Shown piece by piece: positions 1 to 10,596 of a stretch of 64,000 nt of DNA. Both the position numbers and the translations under genes were made by a program. Position 1 is the stretch's first letter. Every line of letters begins with the position of its first letter. This DNA is from Siphonodentalium dalli (lineage: Eukaryota; Mollusca; Scaphopoda; Gadilida; Siphonodentaliidae), in the NCBI GenBank assembly GCA_032622095.1, contig CP136064.1, positions 176,842,247 to 176,906,246 on the forward strand, in the 5' to 3' direction. The notes under the pieces were generated by a model that was not told the DNA's origin, searched no databases, and saw only the letters and a list, made by a program, of their open reading frames with translations.

Positions 1-2
1 CA

Positions 3-422
3 GATGAAGATGAACGAGGAACGCTATCAGATTCAAAAGATGGTAATGTCGTCGGTAGTAGAACGGTATTCGGTCTTAAGAAAGCTGCGCGATGTGTCAA
101 CGAGATGGACACATTCAAAAGTATGATGAAACGCGTCACCACTGATGTGAAAGAAGAAGAGAGCATTTCGGGAGATGAGAGCATGTCGGGAAAAGAGGAT
201 ACCATCGACACAGAGTTTGTTCTGTTTCTCAAAAGTTATAGACGATTAATAGAATACCAGTATCGATTGAAAACATCACCCATACATAACACGATCATGA
301 AGAAAATGGTCAAACTGACCAAACGCGGATATAATAATGAATGGGCTGCAGATGAAGCGATGAGAAAATTCAAGAAACTCTTAGAAGTAAATCTAACGGT
401 CGAAGATTCAGACAATGATTAA
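3..422 (+). CDS. 3'-terminal part of an unrecognised gene (5' partial)
   Basis: The frame is open from the window edge to a TAA at 420-422, and an AATAAA signal follows at 428-433, so this looks like the last coding piece of a transcript. The first in-frame ATG is at 105, but the frame continues upstream of it, so the start probably lies outside the window. The product is charged. A Glu/Ser/Asp-rich stretch around codons 45-65 is followed by a basic helical region with many Lys, Arg and Tyr, and the tail is acidic (EDSDND). I do not recognise a domain. It could be the last exon of a host gene or the end of an integrated element. Confidence 0.4.
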   Translation, partial: DEDERGTLSDSKDGNVVGSRTVFGLKKAARCVNEMDTFKSMMKRVTTDVKEEESISGDESMSGKEDTIDTEFVLFLKSYRRLIEYQYRLKTSPIHNTIMKKMVKLTKRGYNNEWAADEAMRKFKKLLEVNLTVEDSDND

Positions 423-427
423 ATTTC

Positions 428-433
428 AATAAA
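428..433 (+). terminator. Canonical AATAAA polyadenylation signal
   Basis: AATAAA begins six bases after the stop codon of the left-edge ORF. The tight spacing supports a real 3' end, though the hexamer alone is weak evidence in AT-rich DNA. Confidence 0.4.
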
Positions 434-770
434 CTTCATCTTCATGTTATTCTCGTCTTCGTTATATATCTATAAGTGGGGAGGGGGGTTTGTATAGCGA
501 GAATGCTCCTTTAATATTCACACACCAATATTACATAACGTCCCTTACCTCGTGTCACTTTAACATTCCACACACCGTGTGTGCATTATCCCCCTTTAAG
601 TATGTCATAGCATGGGTACATGTAAGATAATATAACACTATGACTATGTCTGTATCTGTTGTTGGTAAGATGTGAAATATAAATTTCAGTTCATTCGTGT
701 AATAATTTCGTATATGTTCAACGCTCTTCATTCGTAAGAGTAATTATGACCTCCGGCTTCGTGCCGATTG

Positions 771-858
771 TGTACTGAGCTGACACCGGGGATAAATTGA
801 CCAATGACTGCCATTGTACTGAGCTGACACCGGGGATAAATTGACCAATGACTGCCCT
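771..858. repeat. 44-bp tandem duplication, two copies
   Basis: A unit starting TGTACTGAGCTGACACCGGG repeats with period 44 and almost no differences. Confidence 0.85.
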
Positions 859-1047
859 TGTATCCTTTGACAGATATGCGTGCGCAGACTCGTTTGATGT
901 TCGCTATCGCATTACTATGTTTTAATAGCCGAGCCTTCACTACTCGTCTGACTTTCTTACCGACAAGACCTGTCTACACAGTACTTCTCCGGCAGACTAT
1001 TCATCCACTGGTAGGCCTACATACAGGTATGCCCTAAATAATGGACT

Positions 1048-1176
1048 GCTTAACCACAGCAGAATTATAGGTAACTTTTCAGGAGTTAGTCTGAAATATG
1101 ACTTGCATCGGAAATAAAATCTTCATGGACATTGGCCATTGGATCATCAAAACAGGATGTTATGTCGCTTGGTGAC

Positions 1177-1207
<31 letters not shown>

Positions 1208-1264
1208 GGTGGTGTTGTTGTTGTTGTTGTTGTGGCTTAACCACAGCAGAATTATAGGTAACTT
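1048..1264. repeat. 187-bp-period direct repeat enclosing a (TTG)n tract
   Basis: The string GCTTAACCACAGCAGAATTA and about ten following bases occur at 1048 and again at 1235. The intervening DNA ends in a long TTG/GTT microsatellite. Replication slippage or a partial tandem duplication would explain it. Confidence 0.75.
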
Positions 1265-1578
1265 GGGGGTTGGGTGTGGGCTGGTATTATCACGTTGGTC
1301 TGTGATTGAGTGTACAAAATCTCTTGTCAAGTGAACACCTGCAGATTATCTATTTTTCTAAACATGGAACATGTCTGAACCTATCATTGGTACAATAGCA
1401 GTGATATAATGTTACATCATCGGTGCTACCTGTAGTTTTCGGCATACAAAATGATCGTAAGTGTGAATGGAGTGATAAGGTGTTATTACGTAATGTTGTT
1501 ATAACAATGTCATCAAAGAAATTTCAATAATTGAGTGTCTCACGACCTGACTTAATATGTATGCATGTTTTTGGCTAA

Positions 1579-2094
1579 CTAATTATCGTGTGAATGACAC
1601 AGTTTATCAACCTTAATTGATACTAACCCCGTTTGTTCTGACATTAAACCGATATGTTTTCTGAATACCATATAGCTGTGACCGGGGAAATAATAGAATT
1701 GATTTGGTAAAGCAAAGGTGTGACACACGACCAATGTCGCGTGTGATTGCGTGTACAGCGAACAATTCATTCTGGAGGGTTCTAATTTCACATTACAATT
1801 TTCGACCGTTAGTCTCAATACTTCCAATAATTCACGATAATACACACCTGTCATATGGGATAGAGAGAGTGTAAAGAATAAACGCTCTTTATTATTTATG
1901 TAAAAGTAATAGTGTCTATTTTCAGGTATGACAATTATATGAACTGCGTCCGATAAAACACTGGAATGTATGCATTCATATCGATGGTCCCAATGTCCAA
2001 TAAAGCTATTTTCTAAACATCGATTAATAATTTCATGAAAAATATTTGAACAAAAAAAAATAACGAAAGATATTACACGCAAATAATTTAACAT
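1579..2094 (-). CDS. Hypothetical small, possibly secreted protein
   Basis: From the ATG at 2094 (complement) the ORF encodes about 171 residues. The N terminus is a hydrophobic stretch (residues 3-20, rich in Leu, Val, Ile and Phe) that resembles a signal peptide. The mature part has about six cysteines, two N-glycosylation-like sequons and normal-looking composition. The frame extends upstream to 2361, but that part is a low-complexity Lys/Asn/Pro-rich repeat with no ATG and is unlikely to be translated. The start context is weak (C at -3). I recognise no family, and no promoter or splice site decides the matter. It could be a chance ORF in AT-rich DNA or an exon of something larger. Confidence 0.3.
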   Translation of the reverse strand: MLNYLRVISFVIFFCSNIFHEIINRCLENSFIGHWDHRYECIHSSVLSDAVHIIVIPENRHYYFYINNKERLFFTLSLSHMTGVYYRELLEVLRLTVENCNVKLEPSRMNCSLYTQSHATLVVCHTFALPNQFYYFPGHSYMVFRKHIGLMSEQTGLVSIKVDKLCHSHDN

Positions 2095-2351
2095 TCGACA
2101 TTTTAATATCGAGATTATCAGAAACCGAAAACTCGTTATAAATTTTTTATTTAAACTTTTTTTGGAGAAATAATTTTGAGGGTTTTGATAATTTGGAAGT
2201 TTGGAAATTTTGGGGTTTTGATAATTTGGAAGTTTGGAAATTTTTTGGAAAAAATAAATTTTTGAAGTTTTGAATTTTTTTTTGGGTTTTTGATATTTTG
2301 GGAATATTTTAGTACAACCAATTTTAGACCCCAAAGATTCTATTTTTAGAT

Positions 2352-3597
2352 GTGAATCCAACGAGACCCTCTATCTTCTTGTCGCAAGGTGCAAATAATC
2401 AGCAAAATTCTCTTCATTGTAACGTGGAATCGGACGATTTGGTACAAAATGTTTCTCAGCCTCGTACTGAGTGTGCGTCACAAACATCTACACACTGTTT
2501 TTCGTTATTGAAAACTGCGGTTGCTGATGTGTTTTCAGGATCGCTAACATCTGCGGCAAACATGTTTATGACGATGGTTCTCAGTCGTCATTCATTCGGC
2601 AGTGTTTTGCTGACGAACTTGGACTCATTCCCACTGGTCGTCGCGATGTTAGTATTTCATCCTTTGGATCAGAAAGTTCCTGTGTTAGATATTTAAATGT
2701 TATAACTGTGAATCTTCTTTGTGATGCTGGTGATACGGTTAAACTTGATTTATTAGTCGTACCCACAATCTCTACACCTTTGAACATAAAAGTGAACAGA
2801 AGCATCCGACATTATCCTCATTTGAGGGGACTCAAAATGGAACATCCTATTTCTGGTTCGGATACTTTTAACATTGACATACTAATTGGAACTGATTTTT
2901 ATTACGAGGTTGTACAGGATATGCAGATCAGGAGTGAGGATGGACCTATTGCAGTTAAATCTAAGATAGGATTTCTAATTACTAGTCGCAAATCTGGTGG
3001 ATTCACGTCTATTTTCAATGCAACGCAAGATGCTGTGCCGAACACGGATAATGTCAGGGCGTATCAGTCGCTTCCACATGGTTCTCTCAAAAACAGATAC
3101 ATGACTGATGTGGACAATAATGTCGTCAATAAGCCTCTCAGTGGTGCGCAGATTCGGGCAATGTTAAGGACTAAACCGGTTGAAAGGCCGGCTGGTGTAT
3201 CAACTAGAGACCAAGATGTCGCAACTAGACATTCAAGAAAATTCTCTGCGACATGTCGCAGCGGAACAAACATAGTTTTGGATTTAGGGATTGGCCGCCC
3301 GATGTGGAAATGCGTGGACAGTCGGGACGAACAGTTGGATCCGAATCCAGCAAGAGTGCAACCCAACGAATAACACGTGGATTAACCAAAGACAAACTGA
3401 TAAACAACTTGAAGACTGATAAACAATCAGAATATAGGGACATCAATGTGGAAAATAAAAGTATATCACTGGCAAGCAGAGACTCTAGGCGGCGTGGTCC
3501 TCATAAAAGAACGATACAAGAAATGGCAGACGTACAGAAGGCCGCACAGTCGTGGACTAAACCCGCACATAAATGTACAGCAGCTGCGAGCTTATGA
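2352..3597 (+). pseudogene. BEL/Pao LTR-retrotransposon remnant: retropepsin-like DUF1758 region
   Basis: Two frames carry the conserved features of the Pao/BEL polyprotein protease region. Frame A (to about 2565) ends in the segment that usually precedes the active site. Frame B, from about 2561, begins with the D-G-S-Q active-site motif. It then has the typical LDLLVVPTIS, PHLRGL, DILIGTDFY and VKSKIGFL blocks down to about 3000. The frames therefore switch by a small indel near 2561-2567. A stop in frame B at 2525-2527 confirms that frame B is not open upstream. After 3060 the reading frame (to 3373) and a second overlapping one (3253-3597) match nothing I know. No reverse transcriptase, integrase or LTR is visible, so this is a broken internal fragment. 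Confidence 0.8.
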
Positions 3598-4500
3598 GTA
3601 ACCGAGAAAAGAAGGATAAACGAATCCCAGTTCTTACAAACAGAAACGAAATAAGGAAAGCGTACATAGGAACATCACTGATACTCGAACCGAAGATTGA
3701 TTTACTTTAATTTGTGTTCCCCCGGAGTGTGTCAGGGATTTGTGTGTGTTTGCTGTGTATGTGTGGACGTCATTGTATGTTGTGTTGCTTGTACGTCATT
3801 ACGTGCGCTCGCGCAACAGTATGGCGATCAGTCAGATTCGTAGGTTGGTGTCACCCTACCGATTTCACTCCATGACGTCACCCCTACGCAGTACATGCCG
3901 GCGACGTTACGGAGTAGATTATAGAGTTGACGCCATTGGCACTGACTTCCGTTACTAGCTCGTTGCTATATAAACAAACCAGCGATGTGGCTTTTGTCGA
4001 AAATTGACAGTCAGTACATTCGCCCTGTAAACATCTACTTTCAGAAAATACAAAACACCACAACGTTATACCCACCAATGTCAGTGTCTCGATATCATTT
4101 GACAAAATTTCTTGACATGAAACCGCGACAGACACGGTGTGAAATACATCGCATTGAGTAAACAATTTCCCATTGTATTGTTTCAATTCAACTTCAAGAT
4201 CGCGATAAAATCAAAACCTCAATTTGTAAGTGGTAAAAATCTGAACAAGACATCAGGTACATGCAGAAACTAATTGTTGTGCATATTTATTTCTATTTGA
4301 GGTGGCAATTTTTCATGTTTATCAGTATTTTTAACGATAAGAGCGATGGTAATTGGGGGACTATATTTTATCTAGCGCATTAAATTTAAAATAAAAAGTC
4401 GTGAATTGGCTGAGTGTTTTCTATGGCCGCACATTTCGTTGATAATTACGAGCCATTTGTTTGTCTAAATAACATTTTTAAGTTCGAAGAGCATTAGAAT
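3598..4500. other. Non-coding DNA holding one copy of an 82-bp repeat
   Basis: No gene is supportable. The only structure I see is the CpG-rich 82-bp repeat at 3801-3882, which recurs at 9023-9105. Confidence 0.5.
3801..3882 (+). repeat. 82-bp CpG-rich interspersed repeat with CRE palindrome, copy 1
   Basis: It begins ACGTGCGCTCGCGCAACAGT and ends in ATGACGTCACC, which contains the full cAMP-response palindrome TGACGTCA. The copy at 9023-9105 has the same orientation and about 90% identity by eye. Confidence 0.8.
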
Positions 4501-4668
4501 GGGGATAACAGTGTGGTGTTTTGTGATTTCGGAAAGGTACATGGCGAATATACTGTGGCAAATACCCGTTAATGGGCTCCGGCTCCGCCGTCGCCCATTA
4601 ACTAAATTTGCCACAGTATATTCGCCATGTACCTTTCCGAAATAACAGAACACCACACTGTTATCCCC
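4501..4668. repeat. Fold-back element (168 bp, arms about 75 bp)
   Basis: The left arm 4501-4575 starts GGGGATAACAGTGTGGTGTT. It is nearly the exact reverse complement of the right arm 4594-4668, with an 18-bp GC-rich loop. There is no coding potential. A target duplication is not evident. Confidence 0.9.
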
Positions 4669-4690
4669 TAAATAAAATTATTGAAGATTG

Positions 4691-4822
4691 TAATTGTCTT
4701 TTTTTGCTAACATTCAATTAAATTAAATAAAATAAATTAAGTAAAATACAGTGAAATTATTTTTTTAATTATTTTTTATTACATTTTTGCGCACGTTGGC
4801 ATCTCTCTGAGTGCATTCTAGT
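4691..4822 (+). repeat. Interspersed repeat, uninterrupted (empty-site) copy
   Basis: It runs from GTAATTGTCTTTTTTTGCTA to CATCTCTCTGAGTGCATTCT. The same sequence recurs at 10597-11328, but there it is split by a 593-bp insertion at a TTAA. In this copy the corresponding TTAA (about 4737-4740) is single, so it shows the pre-insertion state. Confidence 0.85.
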
Positions 4823-5719
4823 TGTTATTGTGTACGTTTGGTTCGTTGCTTGGCTTGGGTATTGGGACGTCACGAGAATGTGTGATTAGTATATACAGTA
4901 AAATACATTACGTAACATCAACGAGTTTACTACATTTCCGTGACAGATATACCTGCTTTGCAAAATATAACAATTTTCGCTTTAAGCAATCTAAGATCTT
5001 TTGGAATTGTTGGAGACGATTAGTTGTACCGTGAAGAGAAGAGTACATTGGAAATCGGCTCTTAGTCCTACAGGCATGCTACGGAGAACATAATGTTCGG
5101 ACAATAAATTGAACAAACATCTCGTTTGTTGAACTCATTATCCGAACACGAATAGCAATCCTTCGGCATTGGTATTATCTGTTTGTCTGGTAATATATCT
5201 GTCCGTCGTCTGTTTACACTTTCTGAACATTCCTTCATATGAATAATATACCAGTCCAATGCATACGTGTGGAACTGATGGAAGAATCCATGTTGTAAAT
5301 ACAGGGTTAATTTTAGTTTTCATAGTAAGTTATTAAAACTTATATGTATTAGCTTCATGACGCATGCGTACACATAATGACACTGATTGCAATGGATGTA
5401 AATTGAAATTTCATTTACCGGGTGAGCGAAGTATTGGGTTCGGAAATGTTGACAATGTTCATGTTAAACATGATGGGATATCCATCTTTGGAAAGGACAG
5501 GATGCCCAAAACACTTCAATTTCCAGATTAACTTTAATTTGTGTTTTTGTATTTTTACAATTCGCTGCCCCACATCAATACACATACGCCAGACACTCAA
5601 AAGCTATAGTAAGCACAGAAACAATTAAACAACGACTCCATGTCACATATGTCCGGAGTGTGATGGAGACAAAAAATGGAATCCGCCTCTGCTAAGCACA
5701 TACACATGTTTCAACTATT
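4823..5719. other. Non-coding DNA with one imperfect hairpin
   Basis: Nothing codes convincingly. An imperfect inverted repeat at about 5096-5146 has 24-base arms around GTTCGGACAATAAATTGAAC and its partner. This region may include the 3' UTR of the receptor gene that ends at 5720 on the minus strand. Confidence 0.4.
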
Positions 5720-6985
5720 TCATCTGCGAACACAGCAGCATTGTCGCTGTTGACGACACAATCCTATTTCCAGCAATTCCTTCCTGAAAATTTCATTCAT
5801 GAAAGCATATATAATTGGGTTCGCAACATTGTATGCGAAGTATGTGTAGAAAATGATCATGTTGTAAGGTACTATTTTGTGGGCCATCAGCCACGAAGGT
5901 AAAAACGCCAAAACGAAAACAACGTTAACCGTGAACAACATGATGGCTGTCCGAATGTTTGCACGATAGAAAACCTCTTTGATCGATTTGATCCGTGAAG
6001 TTTTCGAATTGTTTGGTTCGACTTCCAGACACGTTGTTTCTGTGTCTCCGGTCGCGTATGACGATTCTTGTGCTTTGATAACCTTCAGATGAAGTTTGGA
6101 ATTTTGAAGTTTCCCGAACTGCCTTTTCCGCCGATTTAGAACGGCGCGATATATGAGTATGTATAGTACTATGACTATCGATATTGGAATTAGAAATAAC
6201 GAGGCATAAAACTTCTGATACACCCCTCGCACTTGGTTGGAAAACACTAACTGGTTGTCAAGGCAATATGCCGTATAGTGTAAAATGTCGTCATCCATTT
6301 TGTCTTCTCGTACCACGCCATCCAGTGGCATGTTAACTGTTATATTGAACTCGCTCACATCCGCGAGTTCAGTCATATATTGTTTAGCGCTTGACGCCCG
6401 ATTGAAGTCAGTAACATTGTTGTGGTTGGTCCTCTTGAAAGCGGGGCTTGTCAATGTCCCCGGGCTACCAGAAAGTTGGTAAACACCATAAAACTGACAT
6501 GTAAAAGTTCCAAGAGCAACTGCGCAGAGGGCAAGAATTGCTACTATAATTTTAGATCGTTTCTCGTTGAGGACGTCCAATAGAGGGTGACAGATACAAA
6601 AATATCGATCAATGGCAATGAAAGCCATGATGTAGGCCGAGAATGGAACATTTGACGTAATGAAGAAATAGTACATTTTACAAACAATGTCATAGTCGAA
6701 TTTGAAGAACAAATACTCAGCTGAAATTGTATATGGTACGATGACTAGACACGTGATGAAGTCGCACGCTGCCAGGGCGATGATGAACACAGTGGATGGT
6801 GTCTTGATCCTCTTTTTTGCATACACGAACAAAACTATATAGTTCCCTGCGCTTCCAAACACTGAAAACAGAGATAACATCGATATGACAGCTGTCACGG
6901 GTCTATCAGGGAGTTGTGTTGTGTTATATGCCTCCAAGAAATAGCGTTGAATAAAGCTCAAGCCAGCCACGTCAATATCTGCCAT
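5720..6985 (-). CDS. Class A (rhodopsin-like) G protein-coupled receptor, peptide-receptor type
   Basis: The 421-residue product has seven hydrophobic helices and class A landmarks. These are GN (N48, helix 1), LAACD (D75, helix 2), C102 at the top of helix 3, DRY (126-128), a conserved Cys in loop 2 (C241), Pro267 in helix 5, FLPSW (helix 6, without the usual Cys of CWLP) and NPIIY (389-393). An amphipathic helix 8 and a cysteine cluster (C410, C416-418), probably palmitoylated, follow. Extracellular loop 2 is about 90 residues long, with two N-glycosylation sequons (N190, N214). A third sequon, N21, lies in the N terminus. The ATG at 6985 is chosen because it sits in a perfect ACCATGG context; upstream in-frame codons are TTG. 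The overall look is of a neuropeptide receptor, but the ligand cannot be named. The coding region has no intron. Confidence 0.9.
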   Translation of the reverse strand: MADIDVAGLSFIQRYFLEAYNTTQLPDRPVTAVISMLSLFSVFGSAGNYIVLFVYAKKRIKTPSTVFIIALAACDFITCLVIVPYTISAEYLFFKFDYDIVCKMYYFFITSNVPFSAYIMAFIAIDRYFCICHPLLDVLNEKRSKIIVAILALCAVALGTFTCQFYGVYQLSGSPGTLTSPAFKRTNHNNVTDFNRASSAKQYMTELADVSEFNITVNMPLDGVVREDKMDDDILHYTAYCLDNQLVFSNQVRGVYQKFYASLFLIPISIVIVLYILIYRAVLNRRKRQFGKLQNSKLHLKVIKAQESSYATGDTETTCLEVEPNNSKTSRIKSIKEVFYRANIRTAIMLFTVNVVFVLAFLPSWLMAHKIVPYNMIIFYTYFAYNVANPIIYAFMNEIFRKELLEIGLCRQQRQCCCVRR

Positions 6986-7016
6986 GGTCACACACAAATC
7001 GCCAACTAGACGTTGT

Positions 7017-7042
7017 ACCTATAGAAAAGACAAGAAAATGTT
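7017..7042 (-). promoter_or_regulatory. Probable 3' splice acceptor in the receptor 5' UTR
   Basis: Read on the minus strand, a pyrimidine-rich run ending TTTTCTATAG lies about 33 bases upstream of the receptor ATG. This suggests that an upstream non-coding exon is spliced to the single coding exon. I cannot place the donor. Confidence 0.45.
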
Positions 7043-9022
7043 GTATTAAAGTTAAATTTCAAATGTAATTATAAGTAGTAAATTTGGCCGTATATTTGAT
7101 CGCTTTTCTGCGTATGCCGCGACGCTCTTTGTGGTTGGTGACTTAAACTCGCTGTGGATTCATTTTCCCAAGGATAATACTGACCACATCATTGACCCCG
7201 TAGGATTATCATTTGGAGAACTGGTCACACGTCAATTCCAATAAGTAGGTCATATGCTTTGACAAAAAATGGTTGGACATCACACAAAGTTGCTTCGTTT
7301 CCATGGCACCGTTTTCGAAAATACAACGAAATTTGCCACATTTGACTAAAGTTTCAGATTTTTCATTGGAATTCGCAGTTTCTTTCAACGGGAACGATAT
7401 ACAAATCAATTATCACCGGATACTCACATCGGATACTCGCATTCAAACGGTCTTGGAAGTAGTAGGTGTTTTCTACCTTGAGTAGATTTTCTTGTCAATT
7501 TAACAATGCTTTCCGTGGATATCGGTCAAAAACGAGATTTTCGAAGCTAATTGTTTCGATTAAATCATAACGCTACGTGTTGTGGGTCTGGACAACATGA
7601 CTTCATATAAGACATTGACATATTTGTATGTAATTTAAGTTTTCTCGTAATGCAAGTTAGTCACTTCAGTTAATCCAATTCAGTTTCCATGGCAACTTCT
7701 ATCCAAAATACGTTTAAAAAATTGTCATTTTTGCATGGCATTACTATGACTATCGGAACTATTTTCCATATAGTTTCGTCGAAAAATAAAAAAAAATGAA
7801 TTAAAACATTATCAGTTATGATGCCAAACAAAACATTCAATATGCTTTAAAATACAATTTGGGTAGGCATTACATAAAGTTGCTCGGTTGCCATGACAAC
7901 GTTTTCGAGAATATCGTGAAATTGGTTACATCAATTTTGACTGAAATTTTTGGGATTTGTTGTTGAAGGTTGCATTCCATATTGGTGTGCATTGATATAG
8001 TTAATTCTTGGCAAAATAAGTCACAAACCATGATAATTGAACACCAAAATCACAATTCTGGTATTATGGTATAGTTTCGATATCAGTTGCCATGGAAACC
8101 AATTTTATTGTCTGCAGTGACAGCAGTGACGCACTTAACATCTGCGAAAATGCAAATCACAGACCAGGCTGAATTACAGCGAGTCCTTTGTTCAGATTCA
8201 CAAAACATCTATATACAAGTATGTATTACTTGCGGAAGATAATGAAATCACGACCACGGTTACTTCATTGACAAGTAAATCGAATCGACCACAGAAAGAT
8301 ATCCATGTTGAAGACCAGATGTACCATAAATGATATATTCTCAATTAGATGTGATTCTTATTTAGTTCCTGCTGAATAAATCAGATTCAATGAACAAATT
8401 CCAATATTCAGCCAAATAATACTCAATTTCTTGGAAGTTTTGAAAATGGCAACCGTGCAATTTGTGTAATATCTACCTAAATGTTGTTGTAAATGTTGTC
8501 TGGAGATCATGGGTTTAGCATGGTAATGGCATTATATCGTGATTGAGAATGGTTGGGTTCATTTTTGACAAAACTGGGCAAAAAATTTGAAAAATCACAA
8601 CAGGGCAATGCCGAACTAGCCAGTTTTGGGAGTATTTTCAATAATAGTTGCCATGGATACTGAATTGCTTCATATAAGTAACCGACTTGCCATCTGAGAA
8701 AAGGCAAAATTACACACCATCTATATTTAGAGACATGTTCAGATTCACAACACCGATTTGATTTTAGTTCTTTGCCAATTTCCAAGAATTTTCAAGAGAA
8801 ATCTCTGAAACTGTTGTCAACAAGTTTCGTGATATTTAATAAAAGCGGTTGCTTTATCAACCAAACAAGCAAATTTGTTTGATGTTTTTTGAAAGCATAT
8901 GACCTACTTATTTTTAAAAGCATATGACCTATGTATCTGAATGGACATATAACTAGTTCCCCACATGAAAATCCCACAGGTCTCAATGATTGAACCAGCA
9001 CAGTGTATCATGAGGTATCTTT
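7043..9022. other. Non-coding DNA upstream of the receptor, with diverged repeat units
   Basis: No gene is supportable. Segments around 7285-7345 and 7870-7935 are clearly related, sharing AAGTTGCT, CCATG and CGTTTTCGA. A near-palindromic motif recurs five times (see the X-box array). Confidence 0.5.
7297..8660. repeat. Five dispersed copies of an RFX X-box-like palindrome
   Basis: Copies resembling GTTGCCATGGCAAC lie at 7297-7310, 7683-7696, 7887-7900, 8086-8099 and 8647-8660. Each differs from the palindrome at one to three positions. At least two are embedded in a longer diverged repeat, so the series may be a decayed tandem array. The motif also matches the binding site of RFX transcription factors. 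Confidence 0.6.
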
Positions 9023-9105
9023 ACGTGCGCTCGCGCAACAGTATGGCGATCAGACAGATTCGTTGGTTGGTGTCACCCTACTCCGTTTCACGCCATGACG
9101 TCACC
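9023..9105 (+). repeat. 82-bp CpG-rich interspersed repeat with CRE palindrome, copy 2
   Basis: Matches 3801-3882 in the same orientation, including GCGCTCGCGCAACAGTATGG, the TGGTGTCACCCTAC block and TGACGTCA. Confidence 0.8.
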
Positions 9106-9637
9106 AAAAACGACATAAAACCTCGTGTCGTTCTGACATTTTTACTGTGCCGCGTTTTTGCTATGTTTATTTTATGTGTTGTTTTCGATTATTTGTTTGT
9201 CGCCGATATCGCCATTTGTCGGGATTCCCTGTTTCTATATTTAAAACTGGCATGCTCGTAGTGAGCCTCGATTTCGATTTTTTCTCCCAGGTCAAAATAC
9301 ATCAGAGTTATGACAAAAATAGATCGACCTACATTTTCGCCATCAGAACTCTACATCAAAGAGTCTATAGACTCCTTCGGGACCTACATAGACTCCTTCA
9401 TTTGGGTATTTTTACTTATAATTGGGAAGTTTTATTATTTTTGGTTCGTGCGAAGACCTCTTTTTATCGTGCGGGAAAAGAAAGACATTCAAACCGCGAT
9501 TTCGTAATTCGACGCAATAGGCTGAATAGCCTAACCTTCAGTCGAGTTTCGGGTCAAATACGACGAATGACGTAACACAAAACAAAACGCATCTGTTGAC
9601 ACAAACACCGTTTGAAGAGTTCATTATTACATAAAAT

Positions 9638-9678
9638 GATTGATTAATTATTGATTAATTATTGATTAATTATTGATA
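9638..9678. repeat. AT-rich tandem repeat, unit ATTGATTAATT
   Basis: About four consecutive 11-12-bp units built on TTGATTAATTA. Confidence 0.85.
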
Positions 9679-9747
9679 TTTATTATATGCTTCCCCATTA
9701 AATAGTGGGAAATTGCCGTGGCGTAGGGCGTTATATCCATCGCCTGG

Positions 9748-9811
9748 ACCGACTCGATGGATAACACTGACCGACTCGATGGATAACACTGACCGACTCG
9801 ATGGATAACAC
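9748..9811. repeat. 22-bp tandem repeat, three copies
   Basis: The unit ACCGACTCGATGGATAACAC plus two bases is repeated three times without visible change. Confidence 0.9.
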
Positions 9812-10206
9812 AATAGTATTACTTTTTCGGAGATTACTTCCGGTTTATAGCGGCGAATCACATTAAGTTTCAAAGCGTATCAATAACAGCCGGACTATTG
9901 TTTTAATTATTGATTTTCACGGTTCATAAACTGTTATTTAATTGTTATAATGTTAACTCATTTGTTTTAATATATTCTTATCACTAAATTATGTATACAT
10001 TAATTTTCTCGCATCATTTCAGAATAAAACAATGGGGACTATTTCTTATGGCGGCTATGCTCGATATTTGTCATTCGGTGGTGAGCAAATCAATTGATGG
10101 AATGTAAACAAAATGCAAATGTCGAAGCTTTCTAACAATTTGAAGTGAACTGTAGGACAAAATTAGCAGTTTTGGTGCGGTTTATAGCGCATATAATAAA
10201 AAGAAA

Positions 10207-10361
10207 ACCTACGGGTTTTGGTTGAATACCCGGATTATCTCATTCGTGGGTGCAAGGAAGTACAGAATTTCCACTCGCGGCTTGCAGCCGCTCGTGGAAA
10301 TTCTGTACTTCCTTGCACCCACTCATGAGATAATTCGGGTATTCAACCAAAACTCGTAGGT
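10207..10361. repeat. Fold-back element (155 bp, arms about 74 bp)
   Basis: The left arm starts ACCTACGGGTTTTGGTTGAA. Its near-perfect reverse complement ends at 10361, with a very short GC-rich centre. It has the same architecture as 4501-4668 but an unrelated sequence. Confidence 0.9.
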
Positions 10362-10596
10362 ATTCTCTATTTATTGTTGCATATTGGCTGCTATCAATAT
10401 TTACACAAATAGTATTAATTATTTCTTATAATTGCTCCTTTGGTCAACTTTGACTATCGGAAAATGAAAAATCTAAATATGCCGCTGAAAAAAATGTAAT
10501 CGATATTAAAGTCTCATCCTTTCGGCAACATGGAATTGGTTTTAATTACTTAAATGATTAATACAGTAATTTGCCTTTTATCTGTGATGAAATGAG

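Larger units (their letters stand above)
434..1578. other. Non-coding stretch with two short direct-repeat pairs
   Basis: I see no supportable gene. It contains a 44-bp tandem duplication (771-858), a TTG microsatellite (about 1168-1233), and a roughly 30-bp direct repeat at 1048-1077 and 1235-1264 that brackets the microsatellite. Confidence 0.5.
9106..10206. other. Non-coding DNA with two short tandem arrays
   Basis: The ORFs that cross 9147-9575 have no recognisable domain and start beside the 82-bp repeat. The supportable features are the arrays at 9638-9678 and 9748-9811. Confidence 0.45.

Noticed and set aside
9147-9575. 142-residue ORF next to the 82-bp repeat
   Set aside because: Non-ATG or weak starts, overlapping competing frames and no domain.
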